From an uncultured Paracoccaceae bacterium (GTDB lineage: Bacteria; Pseudomonadota; Alphaproteobacteria; Rhodobacterales; Rhodobacteraceae), in the NCBI GenBank assembly GCA_938005545.1, contig CALKXV010000014.1, positions 1 to 64,000 on the forward strand: a stretch of 64,000 bases of DNA. The letters are read 5' to 3'. The translations under genes were made by a program, and so were the position numbers. The notes under the pieces are model-generated. The model worked only from the letters and a program-made list of their open reading frames with translations, had not been told where the DNA came from and did no database searches. Positions within the stretch are counted from its first letter, which is position 1; each line of letters begins with the position of its first letter. Below are positions 42,056-51,328 of this stretch, piece by piece.

Positions 42056-44602
42056 ATGAAAGACGCTGCCCCCCAGCCCATCCGCCTTGCCGATTACAGG
42101 GTTCCCAACTGGCTGATCGAGGATGTCCACCTGACGTTCCAGCTGCATCCCGAACGCACGATCGTCAAAAGCCGCATCCGCTTTACACCAAACCCCGAAA
42201 CGACCGACCGCCACTTTGAACTTATGGGCGAAGATCTGATCCTGAAGTCAGTGCGCATAGATGGACAAGACTGGAAGCCGCACGTCAATGACGGCCTTCT
42301 GACCGCCGACGTCCCCGATGCCCCGTTCACATGGGAAGCCGAGGTTGAAATCAACCCCTCCGCCAACACGTCCCTCGAAGGGCTCTATATGTCGAAAGGC
42401 ATTTACTGCACCCAATGCGAGGCCGAAGGTTTTCGAAAGATCACCTATTACCCCGACCGTCCCGATGTCATGGCCCCCTTCACCGTGCGCGTCGAAGGCG
42501 ACCAGCCGGTGCTCTTGTCCAACGGCAATCCCGGAACTTCCGGGGACGGGTTCGCCGAATGGCACGATCCATGGCCCAAACCATCTTACCTTTTCGCGCT
42601 CGTAGCTGGCGATCTTGTCGCGCATTCCGGCCAACACACCACAGCCGATGGTCGTGACGTCGCCCTCAACATCTGGGTTCGTCCCGGCAACGAAGATCGC
42701 TGCGCCTATGCGCTTGATGCGTTGAAACGGTCGATGGTCTGGGACGAAGACACATACGGCCGCAATTATGACCTTGATGTTTTCAACCTGGTTGCGATTG
42801 AAGACTTCAACGCGGGTGCGATGGAAAACAAGGGCCTCAACGTCTTCAATTCAAGTTACGTTCTGGCCTCGCCCGAAACCGCCACCGACAAAGATTATGA
42901 ATGGATCGAAAGCGTCGTCGCGCACGAATACTTCCACAACTGGACCGGCAATCGCATCACCTGCCGCGACTGGTTTCAGCTCTGCCTGAAAGAAGGGTTG
43001 ACCGTTTTTCGCGATCAACAGTTTTCCGGCGACATGCGCAGCCATGCCGTCAAACGGATCGACGACGCCCTGCGTTTGCGCGCCCGTCAGTTCCGCGAAG
43101 ACGCAGGCCCGCTTGCGCACCCAGTACGCCCCGCAGAATTTATCGAAATCAACAACTTCTACACCGCCACCGTCTATGACAAAGGTGCCGAAGTCATCGG
43201 CATGTTGAAAACGCTTGTGGGGGATGCGGCATATGCAAAGGCGCTCGATCTCTATTTCACGCGCCACGACGGTCAGGCCTGCACCATCGAAGATTGGCTT
43301 AAAGTCTTCGAAGACAGCACAGACCGCGATCTTTCTCAGTTCGCTTTGTGGTACTCCCAAGCGGGCACACCAAAGGCCGAAATACGTCTTGAACAGGACG
43401 GCAACATCTGGCGCGTCTTTGCGCGACAATCGACACCGCCCACACCCGGACAAAGCGAAAAACACCCCCAAGTCATCCCGATGCGCTTCCAGCTCTATGA
43501 TCAACAGGGCGCAGCTATTTCCCCTGAAAGTACTGCTGTCCTAAACACCGAAGACACCAAGGTTTGTGAAATCGAAAACCCAGATCGTCCCATCGTTTCG
43601 GCCTTTCGCGGTTTTTCGGCCCCAGTTGTCGTCGAACAAGACCTTTCGACAAAAGACCGCCTGACGCTCTTGGCCCATGACACCGATCCCTTCAACCGGT
43701 GGGAAGCGGGCCGCGTTCTGGCGAAAGAACAAATGATGGCGATGATTACCAAAGACGCCACCCCCAGCACTGGCTTTATCGACGCCCTTGGTGCGCTTTT
43801 GTCGGATGCCTCACTTGATCCGGCGTTCCGCGCTTTTGCGCTTGGCCTGCCGTCGAACGACGACATCGCCCACACCATTTTCGACGCCGGGCACTCCCCC
43901 GACCCGGCCCGCATCGACACCGCACGCGACACCTTGCAACTGGCCATCGCAGACCAATTGCACGACACCTTCGCCGATCTATTCGCGCAAATGGAAACGC
44001 CGGGTCCGTTTCGACCTGATGCCAAAGACGCCGGACGCCGCGCCCTGCGCATTGGTGCCCTCGCCGCGCTGACGCGTGCGGATGGACCCGACCGCGCGCA
44101 CGCCCTGTTTGCCTCAGCCGATAACATGACCGAAACTCTGGGGGCCTTGGCCGCTTTGATCCGCGCCGGTGACGCCAAGACCCAACTTGAACATTTCTAT
44201 GACCGCTGGAAAGGTGACGCCAATGTGCTCGACAAATGGTTCTCCATCCAAATCAGCCAGGCCGATGCCGAAGACGCCCTGACGATTGCCGAAACCCTGA
44301 CCGATCACCCCGATTTCCACTGGAAAACCCCCAACCGCTTCCGGTCGGTCATCGGGGCTCTCACAGGCAACATGGCCGCTTTCCACCATGAAAGTGGGGC
44401 GGGCTATGCTTTTGTGGCCAATTGGCTTGCGAAACTTGATCCGTTAACCCCACAAACCGCCGCCCGATTGGCCACCGCCTTTGAAACCAAACGCATCTTC
44501 GACGGCGACCGACAAAGCATGATCACCGACGCGTTGGAACGCTTGCGCAAGTCCCCAAGCCGCGACATGAGCGAGATAACTGCCCGTATTTTGGATACTT
44601 AG
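42056..44602 (+). CDS. pepN: Aminopeptidase N (M1 family)
   Basis: The 848-aa zinc aminopeptidase removes N-terminal residues from peptides in the cytosol. The exopeptidase motif GAMEN occurs in IEDFNAGAMENKGLNVFNSS, and the zinc site HEYFHNW is followed 18 residues later by the Glu in LKEGLTVFRDQQF. The N-terminal domain (RLADYRVPNWLIEDVHLTF) and the C-terminal DUF3458-type helical domain (to MSEITARILDT) are complete, as in E. coli PepN. The start at ATG 42056 is preferred over an in-frame GTG 9 bases upstream. It is a monocistronic housekeeping gene; a perfect DnaA-box-like TTATCCACA occurs just after it. Confidence 0.97.
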   Translation: MKDAAPQPIRLADYRVPNWLIEDVHLTFQLHPERTIVKSRIRFTPNPETTDRHFELMGEDLILKSVRIDGQDWKPHVNDGLLTADVPDAPFTWEAEVEINPSANTSLEGLYMSKGIYCTQCEAEGFRKITYYPDRPDVMAPFTVRVEGDQPVLLSNGNPGTSGDGFAEWHDPWPKPSYLFALVAGDLVAHSGQHTTADGRDVALNIWVRPGNEDRCAYALDALKRSMVWDEDTYGRNYDLDVFNLVAIEDFNAGAMENKGLNVFNSSYVLASPETATDKDYEWIESVVAHEYFHNWTGNRITCRDWFQLCLKEGLTVFRDQQFSGDMRSHAVKRIDDALRLRARQFREDAGPLAHPVRPAEFIEINNFYTATVYDKGAEVIGMLKTLVGDAAYAKALDLYFTRHDGQACTIEDWLKVFEDSTDRDLSQFALWYSQAGTPKAEIRLEQDGNIWRVFARQSTPPTPGQSEKHPQVIPMRFQLYDQQGAAISPESTAVLNTEDTKVCEIENPDRPIVSAFRGFSAPVVVEQDLSTKDRLTLLAHDTDPFNRWEAGRVLAKEQMMAMITKDATPSTGFIDALGALLSDASLDPAFRAFALGLPSNDDIAHTIFDAGHSPDPARIDTARDTLQLAIADQLHDTFADLFAQMETPGPFRPDAKDAGRRALRIGALAALTRADGPDRAHALFASADNMTETLGALAALIRAGDAKTQLEHFYDRWKGDANVLDKWFSIQISQADAEDALTIAETLTDHPDFHWKTPNRFRSVIGALTGNMAAFHHESGAGYAFVANWLAKLDPLTPQTAARLATAFETKRIFDGDRQSMITDALERLRKSPSRDMSEITARILDT

Positions 44603-44784
44603 AACGCCACTTATCCACAGATCGCCTACATAAATTTTCTGGATATTTGTCAGAAATTTACACCGCAAACTTCATGTAAGTCAGCCGGATTCTGCCACTT
44701 CAAACGCCCCGCGCTAGAGCAAAAGTCGCTCAGATGTTAACCTCTGTCACCAGTTTGTTGCCAAAATCAGTTTGAACATCCGCC

Positions 44785-45645
44785 ATGAAAGAGCGCATCG
44801 ATCCTCTGATTGCCGAACGAGCCGCCTGGCTCTTTGCCGCCACGCCCTATGCTGCCGTGGCCCGGCCTGCGCTCATGTCGCTTTTGGGATACGAACGCAC
44901 GCTGGAACTTGGAAACCTCTATCGCAACTGGTCCGCCGACCGGATCATGAACCACATTGCAGGCCGCTTGGCGCAAGACGTTCAAATCACCGGGCTTCAG
45001 AACATCCCGCGCCAAGGCCCCGCTCTGATCGTCGCCAACCACCCCACAGGCATCGCCGATGGCATCATGTTGCATCATGCGATTGCGCCAATCCGCCCCG
45101 ATCTGTTCATCTATGCCAACTCTGACATTCTCAGAATTCTTCCACAGTTCCAGACGCTTATCGCACCTGTGGAATGGCAGGCCAACAAACGCACACGCGC
45201 CAAGACCCGCGAAACCATGGAATTCACAAGAACGGCCATCGACGCCGGTCGATTGGGCGTAATCTTTCCAGCCGGTCGATTGGCCAAACGCCGGGGCCTC
45301 CGGCTTTACGAACGCGACTGGATGGCCTCCGCCGCGATGATCGCGCGCAAATTCAATCTTCCGGTCATCCCGATGAACCTGCGCGCGCGGAATTCGGCGC
45401 TGTTCTATCTGTTCGACATCCTGCACCCGTCGCTTCGCGACATCACGCTTTTCTACGAAACTTTAAACAAGAACCGCCAACCCTATCGCCTCAACATTGG
45501 CGAAGCGATATCGCCCTCCGCTTTGCCAGCAAGGTCAGACGAGGCGATTGAAATCCTAAAGAAAACCACTTTATCGCTCGGCGGACGTGACGCGCCAACG
45601 GTTTCTTTGGTCCACAACAGTCGAAAACCCAGCTGGGTTCGCTGA
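44785..45645 (+). CDS. Lysophospholipid acyltransferase family (PlsC-like) protein
   Basis: The 286-aa protein has the acyltransferase motifs I, NHPTGIAD in LIVANHPTGIADGIMLHHAI (the family's NHxxxxD), II/III-like 'LGVIFPAGRLAKRRGLRLYE' (FPxG with G-R), and IV 'FNLPVIPMNLRARNS'. The unusual NHPTG form is shared with 1-acyl-glycerol-phosphate-type and hemolysin-like acyltransferases of the Olsa/PlsC superfamily. It probably acylates a lysolipid at the inner membrane; donor and acceptor are unknown. The start at 44785 (MKERIDPLIAER) has no strong ribosome-binding site. It is transcribed in the direction of the following two genes but separated from them by about 100 bases. Confidence 0.85.
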   Translation: MKERIDPLIAERAAWLFAATPYAAVARPALMSLLGYERTLELGNLYRNWSADRIMNHIAGRLAQDVQITGLQNIPRQGPALIVANHPTGIADGIMLHHAIAPIRPDLFIYANSDILRILPQFQTLIAPVEWQANKRTRAKTRETMEFTRTAIDAGRLGVIFPAGRLAKRRGLRLYERDWMASAAMIARKFNLPVIPMNLRARNSALFYLFDILHPSLRDITLFYETLNKNRQPYRLNIGEAISPSALPARSDEAIEILKKTTLSLGGRDAPTVSLVHNSRKPSWVR

Positions 45646-45748
45646 ACACTGCCCTGAAATTGGGCCAAAACCACCTGAAATCGCCTTAAAGCTGCCGAAA
45701 TAACCCGGCAAAAATTCCCTGAACGTCGATCCCTCGGGAGTTTTTGTC

Positions 45749-46963
45749 ATGGCCGAAGTCCAAGCATTTTTCGGTACCGTCCCTGGAATGGCCCTTTTGG
45801 CCCTTTTCGCATCAATCGCTCTGGCGCTTTTTTCAAGTGCGCGGCGCAAGAAAACGCGTAGCCTTGATGTTTTGGGCGATGGCACGCCATTTCGCGCTGC
45901 CGCACCGTCGGATGCGATCCCCGAAGAATTGCCCGTGGAACGCGAAGACCCCGACCTGATCGAACGCATCGCGGTATCGCGCCATATCGCCGATTTGATG
46001 CTGGCCGATGAATGGACCCAGGTGGGAGATGACATTGCCGATTGGGAAACCCGACTTGCCATGGCGGCGGGGGGTGCCCGCTTTCACGATGTGGCTGCCG
46101 ATGTCGCGCTTTCAGGGCTTCGAACACTGATCGAAGCCTCACCGAACACAGAGTTGTCCGATCTGGACGATGCCGAAGCCGAAGTTGGCCATTTTGTCGA
46201 TACCTATGAACGCCACCCCGGAAATCACGTTCTGGCTGCCCTTGCCGCAAGGGCCCATCTGTCGGTTGGCGAAGCCTGCCGCGCGGATCTTTGGCCCGAA
46301 GACCTGCACCGCGACACGTGGCGCCGCATGGCACGCCATTTCCTTGAAGCGGGCGAGATCTTAAGCAACTACGACGCGCTGGCCTATATGTCGCCGCTTC
46401 TGGCCGAAGCCCATTACCGTCAGGCACTTGGGTCTCCTGGCGGGGCACATCGGTTGGACGAACTATTTGAAAGCTGGATCGATCTCGACCCGTCGAACCC
46501 GCTGATCTACGAAGTTCGCGCCGACGCCTTGGCCGACGTTGACGCCTATTCTGACGAAGACATCATCGCACAGGCCGACCAAGCCTTGGAACGCACCCAG
46601 GACACATTGGGCTCGGGCGGCTATGCGCTGTTCTTCCTGCCTTTGCTGGAACGCCGCGAAGGTGCGCGCGAACTATTAGACCCCGACTTGTTCTCAGGCG
46701 CTATGCTTGATCTTGCATCGATGGAGGCCAGCCAAGCCGAGGTGAACCAGACCGCCAACGCGCTTGCTTCTGAACTCCGTGTATCGGGCGAAGACAGCAT
46801 CGCAATGACCGACACACTTTATGTTTTGATCCGCTGGCATCTGGCCGTTATTTACCCGCGCCTATGGAGCATGCCCGAAACGACGGTACAGTCCCTGGTG
46901 CGCGACGCCGCCGAAGCCGTCCCGGACATGAACCCGGGCACATTGGAATTCAAGGCCGCTTAA
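45749..46963 (+). CDS. Membrane-anchored helical-repeat protein, paralogue A (unknown function)
   Basis: The 404-aa protein has one N-terminal membrane segment (GMALLALFASIALALFSSAR) and a long, acidic, helix-rich cytosolic part with TPR-like spacing. It is not a named family to me. It is clearly related to the leftward gene at 51329-52570: shared blocks include HFLEAGEILSNYD here versus HFDRAGEILAGFD there, 'ARAHLSVG' versus 'AEAHMEIG', and 'YRQALGSPGGAHRLDELFESW' versus 'YAVGICGGASLFHAAHRIW'. CGGGAG lies 12 bases upstream of the ATG. The next gene, TerB-like, begins one base after its stop, implying a coupled two-gene unit. Confidence 0.75.
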   Translation: MAEVQAFFGTVPGMALLALFASIALALFSSARRKKTRSLDVLGDGTPFRAAAPSDAIPEELPVEREDPDLIERIAVSRHIADLMLADEWTQVGDDIADWETRLAMAAGGARFHDVAADVALSGLRTLIEASPNTELSDLDDAEAEVGHFVDTYERHPGNHVLAALAARAHLSVGEACRADLWPEDLHRDTWRRMARHFLEAGEILSNYDALAYMSPLLAEAHYRQALGSPGGAHRLDELFESWIDLDPSNPLIYEVRADALADVDAYSDEDIIAQADQALERTQDTLGSGGYALFFLPLLERREGARELLDPDLFSGAMLDLASMEASQAEVNQTANALASELRVSGEDSIAMTDTLYVLIRWHLAVIYPRLWSMPETTVQSLVRDAAEAVPDMNPGTLEFKAA

Positions 46964-46964
46964 A

Positions 46965-47483
46965 ATGCATATTGTGATCGCCGCTATCGGCATTATCGCC
47001 GGAATTTATTTCTTTATCATGCGCGCCAAAAACGCCGCGGAAATGACGTCGGAATTGCTGGACGTCGCCGATGATGTCCGCGCTGCCGCGCGCCGCTTCG
47101 GATTTCGCCGCAACAAAGCTGCCCACCCGGTTGACGCCATCGAAGACGCAAATACGGCTGCCGCCACCGTGGCAATGGCCTATCTGGAACTACACGGTCT
47201 TCCAACGGAAGAAACCCGTAACGCGCTGATCAAATCGCTCCAAAGCGAACTTCAGATCCCAAAATCCGAAGCCGAAGAATTGCTGGTTCTGGGACGGTGG
47301 CTGATGAACGAATGCAACGGCCCCGAGCCCGCCATTCCCCGCGCCTCACGGCAGCTTTACAAACTGACGTCGGGCGACATCGGCCCGCTGATGGAAATCC
47401 TGAAAACCATCACAAGCGATCCAATTGGCGACCGACAACGCGACGCCCTGGAAGACATCCGCCGCGCGTTTCGCATCCGTTAG
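46965..47483 (+). CDS. TerB-like domain membrane-anchored protein (unknown function)
   Basis: The 172-aa protein starts with a membrane segment (MHIVIAAIGIIAGIYFFIM) and has a helical domain resembling the tellurite-resistance TerB fold: 'DAIEDANTAAATVAMAYLELHG', RNALIKSLQSELQIPKSEAE, 'ELLVLGRWLMNECNGPEPAIPRASRQLYKLT' and a final 'DALEDIRRAFRIR'. TerB-like domains are associated with membrane stress systems, but the acidic metal-binding residues cannot be assigned with certainty. The ATG follows the stop of the upstream gene by one base, so translation is probably coupled. The 3' end overlaps the convergent lytic transglycosylase gene by 4 bases. Confidence 0.68.
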   Translation: MHIVIAAIGIIAGIYFFIMRAKNAAEMTSELLDVADDVRAAARRFGFRRNKAAHPVDAIEDANTAAATVAMAYLELHGLPTEETRNALIKSLQSELQIPKSEAEELLVLGRWLMNECNGPEPAIPRASRQLYKLTSGDIGPLMEILKTITSDPIGDRQRDALEDIRRAFRIR

Positions 47484-48163
47484 GGTCGCGTTTCCGACTG
47501 GAAACTTTGCGCGACACCGGGGCGTACTTTCGGGCGCACTTCGGCCAAAGGGCGACAATAAGTTTGCCGTTTGGTATATCGTTGCATATCGGCGCGCATC
47601 CAATCGGTACGCACAGGCCCCCAATCGGCAGCCACCCCGCGCCAACGCGTGTCTTTCACCGAAATCGCCTGATCCCGTGGCACCGTGACGGCCATGATCC
47701 GAATGGCACAGTTCAGATTATCCAAAGGGTTCAACAAGGCCGCACCACTTTCCACGCGGCATTCGCGATACTCTGCCGTTGAAGGCGCGATCTGCATCAA
47801 GCCAAACCACCGGTTGCCGCCGCCAATCGCACGCGGCTTCCAATTGCTCTCGTACCGCGACACGGTCGACAAAAGCCCGACCCAGAATTCCGCGCGCAAC
47901 TCCGGTGGATTTTCAGGATAGGCCGGGCACCATTCTGCAATGTCCTTGGGAACCGTCTCGATCAACGCCGCCCCGTGGCCCTGCACAGCCGCAAGCGCAA
48001 CCCGCGTCCAAAGCGCACCGTCAGCCCGGTATTCCCAACGTGCACGCGGGACATCACGCTCCCGCGCTTCGGGCACCACATTTTCCATCCCCAAGGGTTC
48101 AGCCGCCCACAAAGATGGCGTCATCACCAACAATGCCATCAAGACAATGGAAATCCGGGACAT
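47480..48163 (-). CDS. Lytic transglycosylase (SLT domain), exported
   Basis: The 227-aa protein has a signal peptide (MSRISIVLMALLVMTPSLWA) and a C-terminal SLT-type domain with the catalytic Glu in STVSRYESNWKPRAIGGGN and 'RWFGLMQIAPSTAEYRECR', 'NPLDNLNCAIRIM'. These cleave peptidoglycan with formation of 1,6-anhydro ends. The start at 48163 has GAAAGG 8-13 bases upstream; an in-frame ATG at 48181 and a long open frame to 48628 overlap gatB and are rejected. The role (septation, turnover or secretion-machine assembly) is not indicated by neighbours. It is divergent from gatB. Confidence 0.87.
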   Translation of the reverse strand: MSRISIVLMALLVMTPSLWAAEPLGMENVVPEARERDVPRARWEYRADGALWTRVALAAVQGHGAALIETVPKDIAEWCPAYPENPPELRAEFWVGLLSTVSRYESNWKPRAIGGGNRWFGLMQIAPSTAEYRECRVESGAALLNPLDNLNCAIRIMAVTVPRDQAISVKDTRWRGVAADWGPVRTDWMRADMQRYTKRQTYCRPLAEVRPKVRPGVAQSFQSETRP

Positions 48164-48338
48164 ATATCGGCCTTTCGACATTCTCAACGCGCCCCAGAAA
48201 CCACTCTTACCCAACCGCCCGGTAAAACGCAAAGACAGAGCACCTCGGATTGCGCGCCAATCCGCCTTTCCTTGCCCCTTGCCCCACAAGCTTTGGCGGC
48301 CTAAACCCCAAGACGCAGAATTGACCGGGATGTGACCC

Positions 48339-49850
48339 ATGCTTGACCTGACCTTTGAAAACCCGAAACCCAAAGTTATTGCTGGTGCGACCGGTGATTG
48401 GGAACTGGTCATCGGCCTCGAAGTCCATGCGCAAGTCGCCTCCAACGCCAAGCTGTTCTCCGGGGCTTCAACAACCTTCGGCGCAGAACCCAATTCCAAC
48501 GTGGCCTTTGTCGACGCCGCCATGCCCGGCATGTTGCCCGTCATCAACGAATTCTGCGTCGCCCAAGCCGTGCGCACCGGGCTTGGCCTCAAGGCCGAGA
48601 TCAACAAAACATCCGCCTTTGATCGCAAAAACTATTTCTACCCCGACCTGCCCCAGGGTTACCAGATCAGCCAGCTTTACCACCCCATCGTGGGCGAAGG
48701 CGAAGTCTTGGTTGAACTGTCGCCCGGCGTCGCGCGCGTTGTGCGCATCGAACGCATCCATCTGGAACAGGACGCCGGCAAATCGATCCACGACATGGAT
48801 CCGAACATGTCCTTCGTCGATCTGAACCGCACCGGCGTCGCCCTGATGGAGATCGTCTCGCGCCCCGACATCCGCGGCCCCGAAGAAGCGGCCGCCTAGG
48901 TCGGCAAGCTCCGCCAGATCATGCGGTACCTGGGCACCTGCGATGGCAATATGCAAAACGGCTCCTTACGCGCCGATGTCAACGTCAGCGTTTGCCGTCC
49001 CGGCGACTACGAACGCTATCAGGCCTCTCAGGATTTTGACCACCTCGGCACGCGCTGCGAAATCAAGAATATGAACTCGATGCGCTTCATCCAGCACGCC
49101 ATCGACGTCGAAGCCAAACGTCAGATCGCCATTCTGGAAGACGGCGGCAGCATCGATCAGGAAACCCGCCTTTACGATCCCGACAAAGGCGAAACCCGCT
49201 CCATGCGCTGCAAGGAAGAAGCCCACGATTATCGCTACTTCCCCTGCCCCGATCTGCTGCCCCTGGAGATCGAACAGTCTTGGATCGACGACATCAAAGC
49301 CTCGCTGCCCGAATTGCCCGACGCCAAGAAAACCCGCTTCATCGCCGATTATGGCATGACGGAATACGACGCGGGCGTGCTGACTGCCGATGTGGATGAC
49401 GCCGCCTACTTCGAAGAAGTCGCAAAAGGCTCGGATGGCAAGCTCGCCGCCAATTGGGTCATCAACGAACTCTTTGGCCGATTGAAAAAAGACGAATTGC
49501 AAATCACCGACAGCCCCGTCTCAGCCGCGCAATTGGGCGGCATCGTCGATCTGATTTCCAAAGGCGATATTTCCGGCAAGATCGCCAAAGACCTGTTCGA
49601 CATTGTCTGGACTGACGGCGGCAACCCAGCCGACATCGTTGAAGCCCGCGGTATGAAACAAGTCACCGACACCGGCGCCATCGAAGCGGCCGTCGATCAG
49701 GTCATCGCCGACAACCCCGATCAGGTTGAAAAGGCCAAACTAAACCCCAAGCTTGCAGGATGGTTCGTCGGACAAGTGATGAAAGCCACCGGCGGCAAAG
49801 CCAACCCCAAAGCCGTCAACGACATCATCGCTGCCAAACTCGGGCTCTAA
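48339..49850 (+). pseudogene. gatB: Aspartyl/glutamyl-tRNA(Asn/Gln) amidotransferase subunit B, interrupted by in-frame TAG
   Basis: The full frame of 503 codons matches GatB from '[22 protein letters not shown]' and '[21 protein letters not shown]' to the C-terminal GatB/Yqey tail ([20 protein letters not shown]). At 48897-48899 the codon is TAG, between EEAAA and [13 protein letters not shown], where homologues have Tyr (TAC or TAT). The frame is unbroken on both sides and the rest is well conserved, with no other lesion. GatCAB makes Gln-tRNA(Gln) and Asn-tRNA(Asn), and is expected to be essential where GlnRS is absent. A sequencing or assembly error is the simplest explanation; amber suppression or a real nonsense mutation are alternatives. 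The start at 48339 is the family start. Confidence 0.95.
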
Positions 49851-49904
49851 AGCTTACGGGACGGCGGGCGGGGCGACGGCGAAGCCAAGCGCCGCACGTC
49901 GCCC

Positions 49905-50204
49905 ATGGGCTTTTGCATCGCCCAACCGGAAGAACTTGCCGAGCACGCCTGAAATATGTGCGCCATCGCCGCGGTTCATCCAACCGCACAAGGCAGCGGC
50001 ATAGGCAACGCACTTGCCTCAAACCTTGAAACGCTCCTGAATTCCCGTGGCCAACGCATCCTGATCGCCGACACGTCCAACACCATAGATTGTGCCCGAA
50101 CCCGCGCCTGTCACCGCAACACCTGTTATGCCGAAGAAGCCCGCATCCGCGATTTCCGGGCCGAAGGTGACGCCAAAATCACCTTCTGGAAATCACCCCC
50201 CTGA
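49905..50204 (+). pseudogene. GNAT-family acetyltransferase remnant
   Basis: A single frame encodes the C-terminal two-thirds of a GNAT acetyltransferase: GFCIAQPEELAEHA, a TGA where homologues have Trp, then NMCAIAAVHPTAQGSGIGNAL with the acetyl-CoA-binding Q/R-GxG-x-G/A motif, 'SRGQRILIADTSNT', and CYAEEARIRDF followed by EGDAKITFWK. The N-terminal third is absent and upstream sequence (49860-49904) shows no match. Loss of the 5' part and the nonsense codon make this a genuine pseudogene. It follows gatB by about 50 bases on the same strand. The interval 50205-50397 contains nothing further. Confidence 0.75.
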
Positions 50205-50397
50205 ACTGATGAGATCCGAAGCCAGGACACCGCAGAGGTTGGTAATCACCCGACACCTATGCACGATCCGATATCCCCAGCATATCAAACCAATCTCCCA
50301 CTCCTCGTACATGGTTTCCAAAACCAGACCCAATCCGACCAGCGTTCTCAGTTCCCCTGATCGGAAGACCAAGGCGCCGCGTTTGCGTCAAATCTGC

Positions 50398-51202
50398 CCC
50401 GCCGCCCGCAGCATCCGCCAGGCGACCGCAACGTTGGATGACCGAAACGAATGCCCCCATCGTAAAGACAAAAGTTCACGATATTCCCCGCCCGATTGGC
50501 GCTGTTCTCGCAGCGCAACCCGCCGCCATTCTCTGCACGCACCGCACCAAATTTCCCAAACGCGCGGTACATCTCCAAGGCCACAGCCACATTCCCCTGC
50601 CGCGTGCCCGCAACCGCACGCCCCTCCAACGGTACAGTGCGATCCTTGTCGCCGTGAAAATGCACAATATTCGCCACCCGCCCAGAACAGCTTCCGGGCT
50701 CCGGCGTCCAGAACGTCCCTGACATCGGAATGAACCCCGCGTAATCATCGCTCCGCTTGCACGCCAACCACCAGGTCACCATACCGCCCGTCGACGCACC
50801 GCCCATCACGATCCGGTCCGCGTCGATCGCAAACCGCTCCGTCGCATCCCGCGTCACCGCATCGAAATAAGCCAGCTCCAAAGCATCGGTCCGGGCGTTC
50901 CCGCGCGGAGAATTCTCGGTCGCCCAGGTGTCGCCCAAAGACTTCACCGCAATAAACGCAATCCCCAGATCATTCGTGACCTTACGAAGCCGCTGATTGC
51001 GAATGATGCCAAGGGCCGAGCCCTGAAACCCATGGGCAAACACCAAGGCCGGAATGCGCGTCTTGCCGTCATAGCCATCGGGCAAGGCAATATAGTAATG
51101 CCGATCCCCAATCTTACACTGGCTGTCCGTACCACAGGCCGAAACCGTAACGGGACCGAATATAAAGAGAAACACTGTAAGAAAACGCGTTAGTGGTGTC
51201 AT
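50398..51202 (-). pseudogene. Exported alpha/beta-hydrolase (LpqC/PHB-depolymerase-like) with a 3' frameshift
   Basis: It is a relative of the intact esterase at 9.7-10.6 kb. It has a signal peptide (TRFLTVFLFIFGPVTVSACG), 'HYYIALPDGYDG', LVFAHGFQGSALG, the nucleophile elbow GGASTGGMV and 'FHGDKDRTVPLEGRAV'. Near the end the open frame reads NFCLYDGGIRFGHP, but with one extra G in the run at 50454-50458 it becomes YDGGHSFRSSNVAVAW and ends at TGA 50398-50400, matching the family and restoring the catalytic His. As written the frame continues to 50348 with unrelated residues. The lesion is either a homopolymer sequencing error or a real frameshift. The start at 51202 is preferred over 51253. 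Confidence 0.85.
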
Positions 51203-51328
51203 TGGCCCTGCCTTGAATGCCCGGCCAGAGCGTGACGTCTCTTGCGGCGTCACTCAAATCACAAAACCGCGCGCCTTTGAAAGCACCAGAGTCTTGGAAA
51301 AACAAGCGGATCCCGAATTAGACCCTAT

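Noticed and set aside
44611-44619. Perfect DnaA-box-like TTATCCACA after pepN, and TTATTCACA at about 19221 upstream of recJ
   Set aside because: Each is a single isolated box with no cluster, AT-rich unwinding element or replication gene nearby; not evidence of an origin.
48897-48899. gatB TAG as a programmed pyrrolysine or other recoding site
   Set aside because: No pyl genes or CUA-anticodon tRNA in the window, and homologues simply encode Tyr here; recoding is not supported.
49947-49949. TGA in the acetyltransferase remnant as selenocysteine
   Set aside because: Homologues have Trp, there is no SECIS-like structure, and the gene is truncated anyway.
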